In this document: one piece after another, positions 5,167 through 5,500 of the stretch
Layout: each line of letters starts with the position of its first letter
Numbering within the stretch: the first letter of the stretch is position 1
NCBI GenBank assembly: GCA_030620935.1
Contig: JAUXIP010000166.1
Span: 1 to 5,500, forward strand
DNA: 5,500 nt
Reading direction: 5' to 3'
DNA from: Deltaproteobacteria bacterium
GTDB taxonomy: Bacteria; Desulfobacterota_B; Binatia; UBA9968
Program-made: the position numbers and the translations under genes
Notes under the pieces: generated by a model
Told to the model about the DNA's origin: nothing
The model's input: the letters and a program-made list of their open reading frames with translations, nothing else
Database searches by the model: none

Positions 5167-5500
5167 CTAAGGTTTGATATCTCGGAGAAACCAATCCGTC
5201 GGGACTTCGTGGCCCAAGCCTTTTTCTTTTGCGACGCGGTAGGCGCAGTAGCCGATGGCGGCGAATTGGATTCCCGACCCCTTATAGGTACTCAGGTCAG
5301 GACGAAGTGACCCGGTCGCCCGCTTTTTTACTCACGTCTTCGCCTTTGATAGCGCGTTCAAGCAGAGCGTCAGGGATACTCGTGAGGTTGGCGGCCTTCT
5401 CTTTCAACGTGCGGTGCTCTACGGCCCGTGACAACGTCTCATTCTTGGTCGGTCCCTGCTTCTCACCGAGGAAGGGTTTGACAATCAGGTAAACGACGTC
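5167..5500 (-). pseudogene. 3' part of an unidentified gene with an apparent frameshift
   Basis: From the right edge one minus-strand frame is open for 67 codons (it begins DVVYLIVKPFLGEKQG) and stops at TGA 5299-5297. A +1 frame overlaps it and continues to TAG 5169-5167, reading GIQFAAIGYCAYRVAKEKGL and then a DWFLRDIKP end. The second frame looks protein-like but has no ATG; upstream of its own TGA there is only GTA-AAA-AAG. The two frames meet at A6 (complement of 5324-5329), so one extra A would explain the break: a decayed gene, an assembly or read error, or less likely a slippage site. Alternatively these are two separate genes, the second with a non-standard start. I do not recognise the family; the first part ends with a charged helical stretch (TLKEKAANLTSIPDALLER). 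Real coding here is probable, the joined reading is inferred. Confidence 0.5.

Noticed and set aside
5130..5170. AGTGCTGAAAAACTTTGC resembling some insertion-sequence ends
   Set aside because: No matching inverted end, transposase or target duplication in the window; the likeness is too short.
5229..5492. Plus-strand 87-codon frame at the right edge
   Set aside because: Arginine/serine-rich shadow of the minus-strand frames, which look more protein-like.

Overview
The window looks like chromosomal DNA from an environmental, probably uncultured bacterium. GC is moderate to high over the core genes and lower in the 4608-5060 stretch. A long-form serA paired with a class V aminotransferase, an intergenic CGCCAAGA/CGCAAAG-type inverted repeat and a lone integron attC site would suit a Desulfobacterota/NC10/Acidobacteria-like lineage. 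That placement is a guess; nothing here fixes the taxon.

Left part (1-2700), all read on the minus strand: a promoter (2667-2695), a short RNA leader that I read as a ZTP (pfl-motif) riboswitch (2584-2657), an overlapping intrinsic terminator (2554-2592), a 187-bp inverted-repeat element sitting in the leader (2327-2513), then a class V PLP aminotransferase (1158-2300) and, 4 nt further on, serA (3-phosphoglycerate dehydrogenase, running off the left edge). The layout predicts that serine/glycine formation, the source of one-carbon units for folate and purine synthesis, is switched on when ZTP/ZMP signals 10-formyl-THF shortage.

Middle part (2700-4529), plus strand: a HAD-superfamily phosphatase and, 16 nt downstream, an aldo/keto reductase. 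They are probably co-transcribed and divergent from the serine operon. Their substrates cannot be read from the sequence.

Right part (4530-5500), minus strand: a small three-helix membrane protein (4608-4937) followed directly by a good integron attC site (4531-4597). A degenerate attC-like hairpin lies just upstream of its start codon, so the gene looks like an integron cassette outside any visible integrase (a CALIN-like remnant). A consensus-like promoter lies upstream at 5032-5060. At the far right is the 3' part of an unidentified gene whose frame breaks at a run of six A (5324-5329).

The best items for a second look are the ZTP riboswitch placed on a serine operon, the mobile-looking repeat wedged between that riboswitch and its gene, and the isolated attC cassette.
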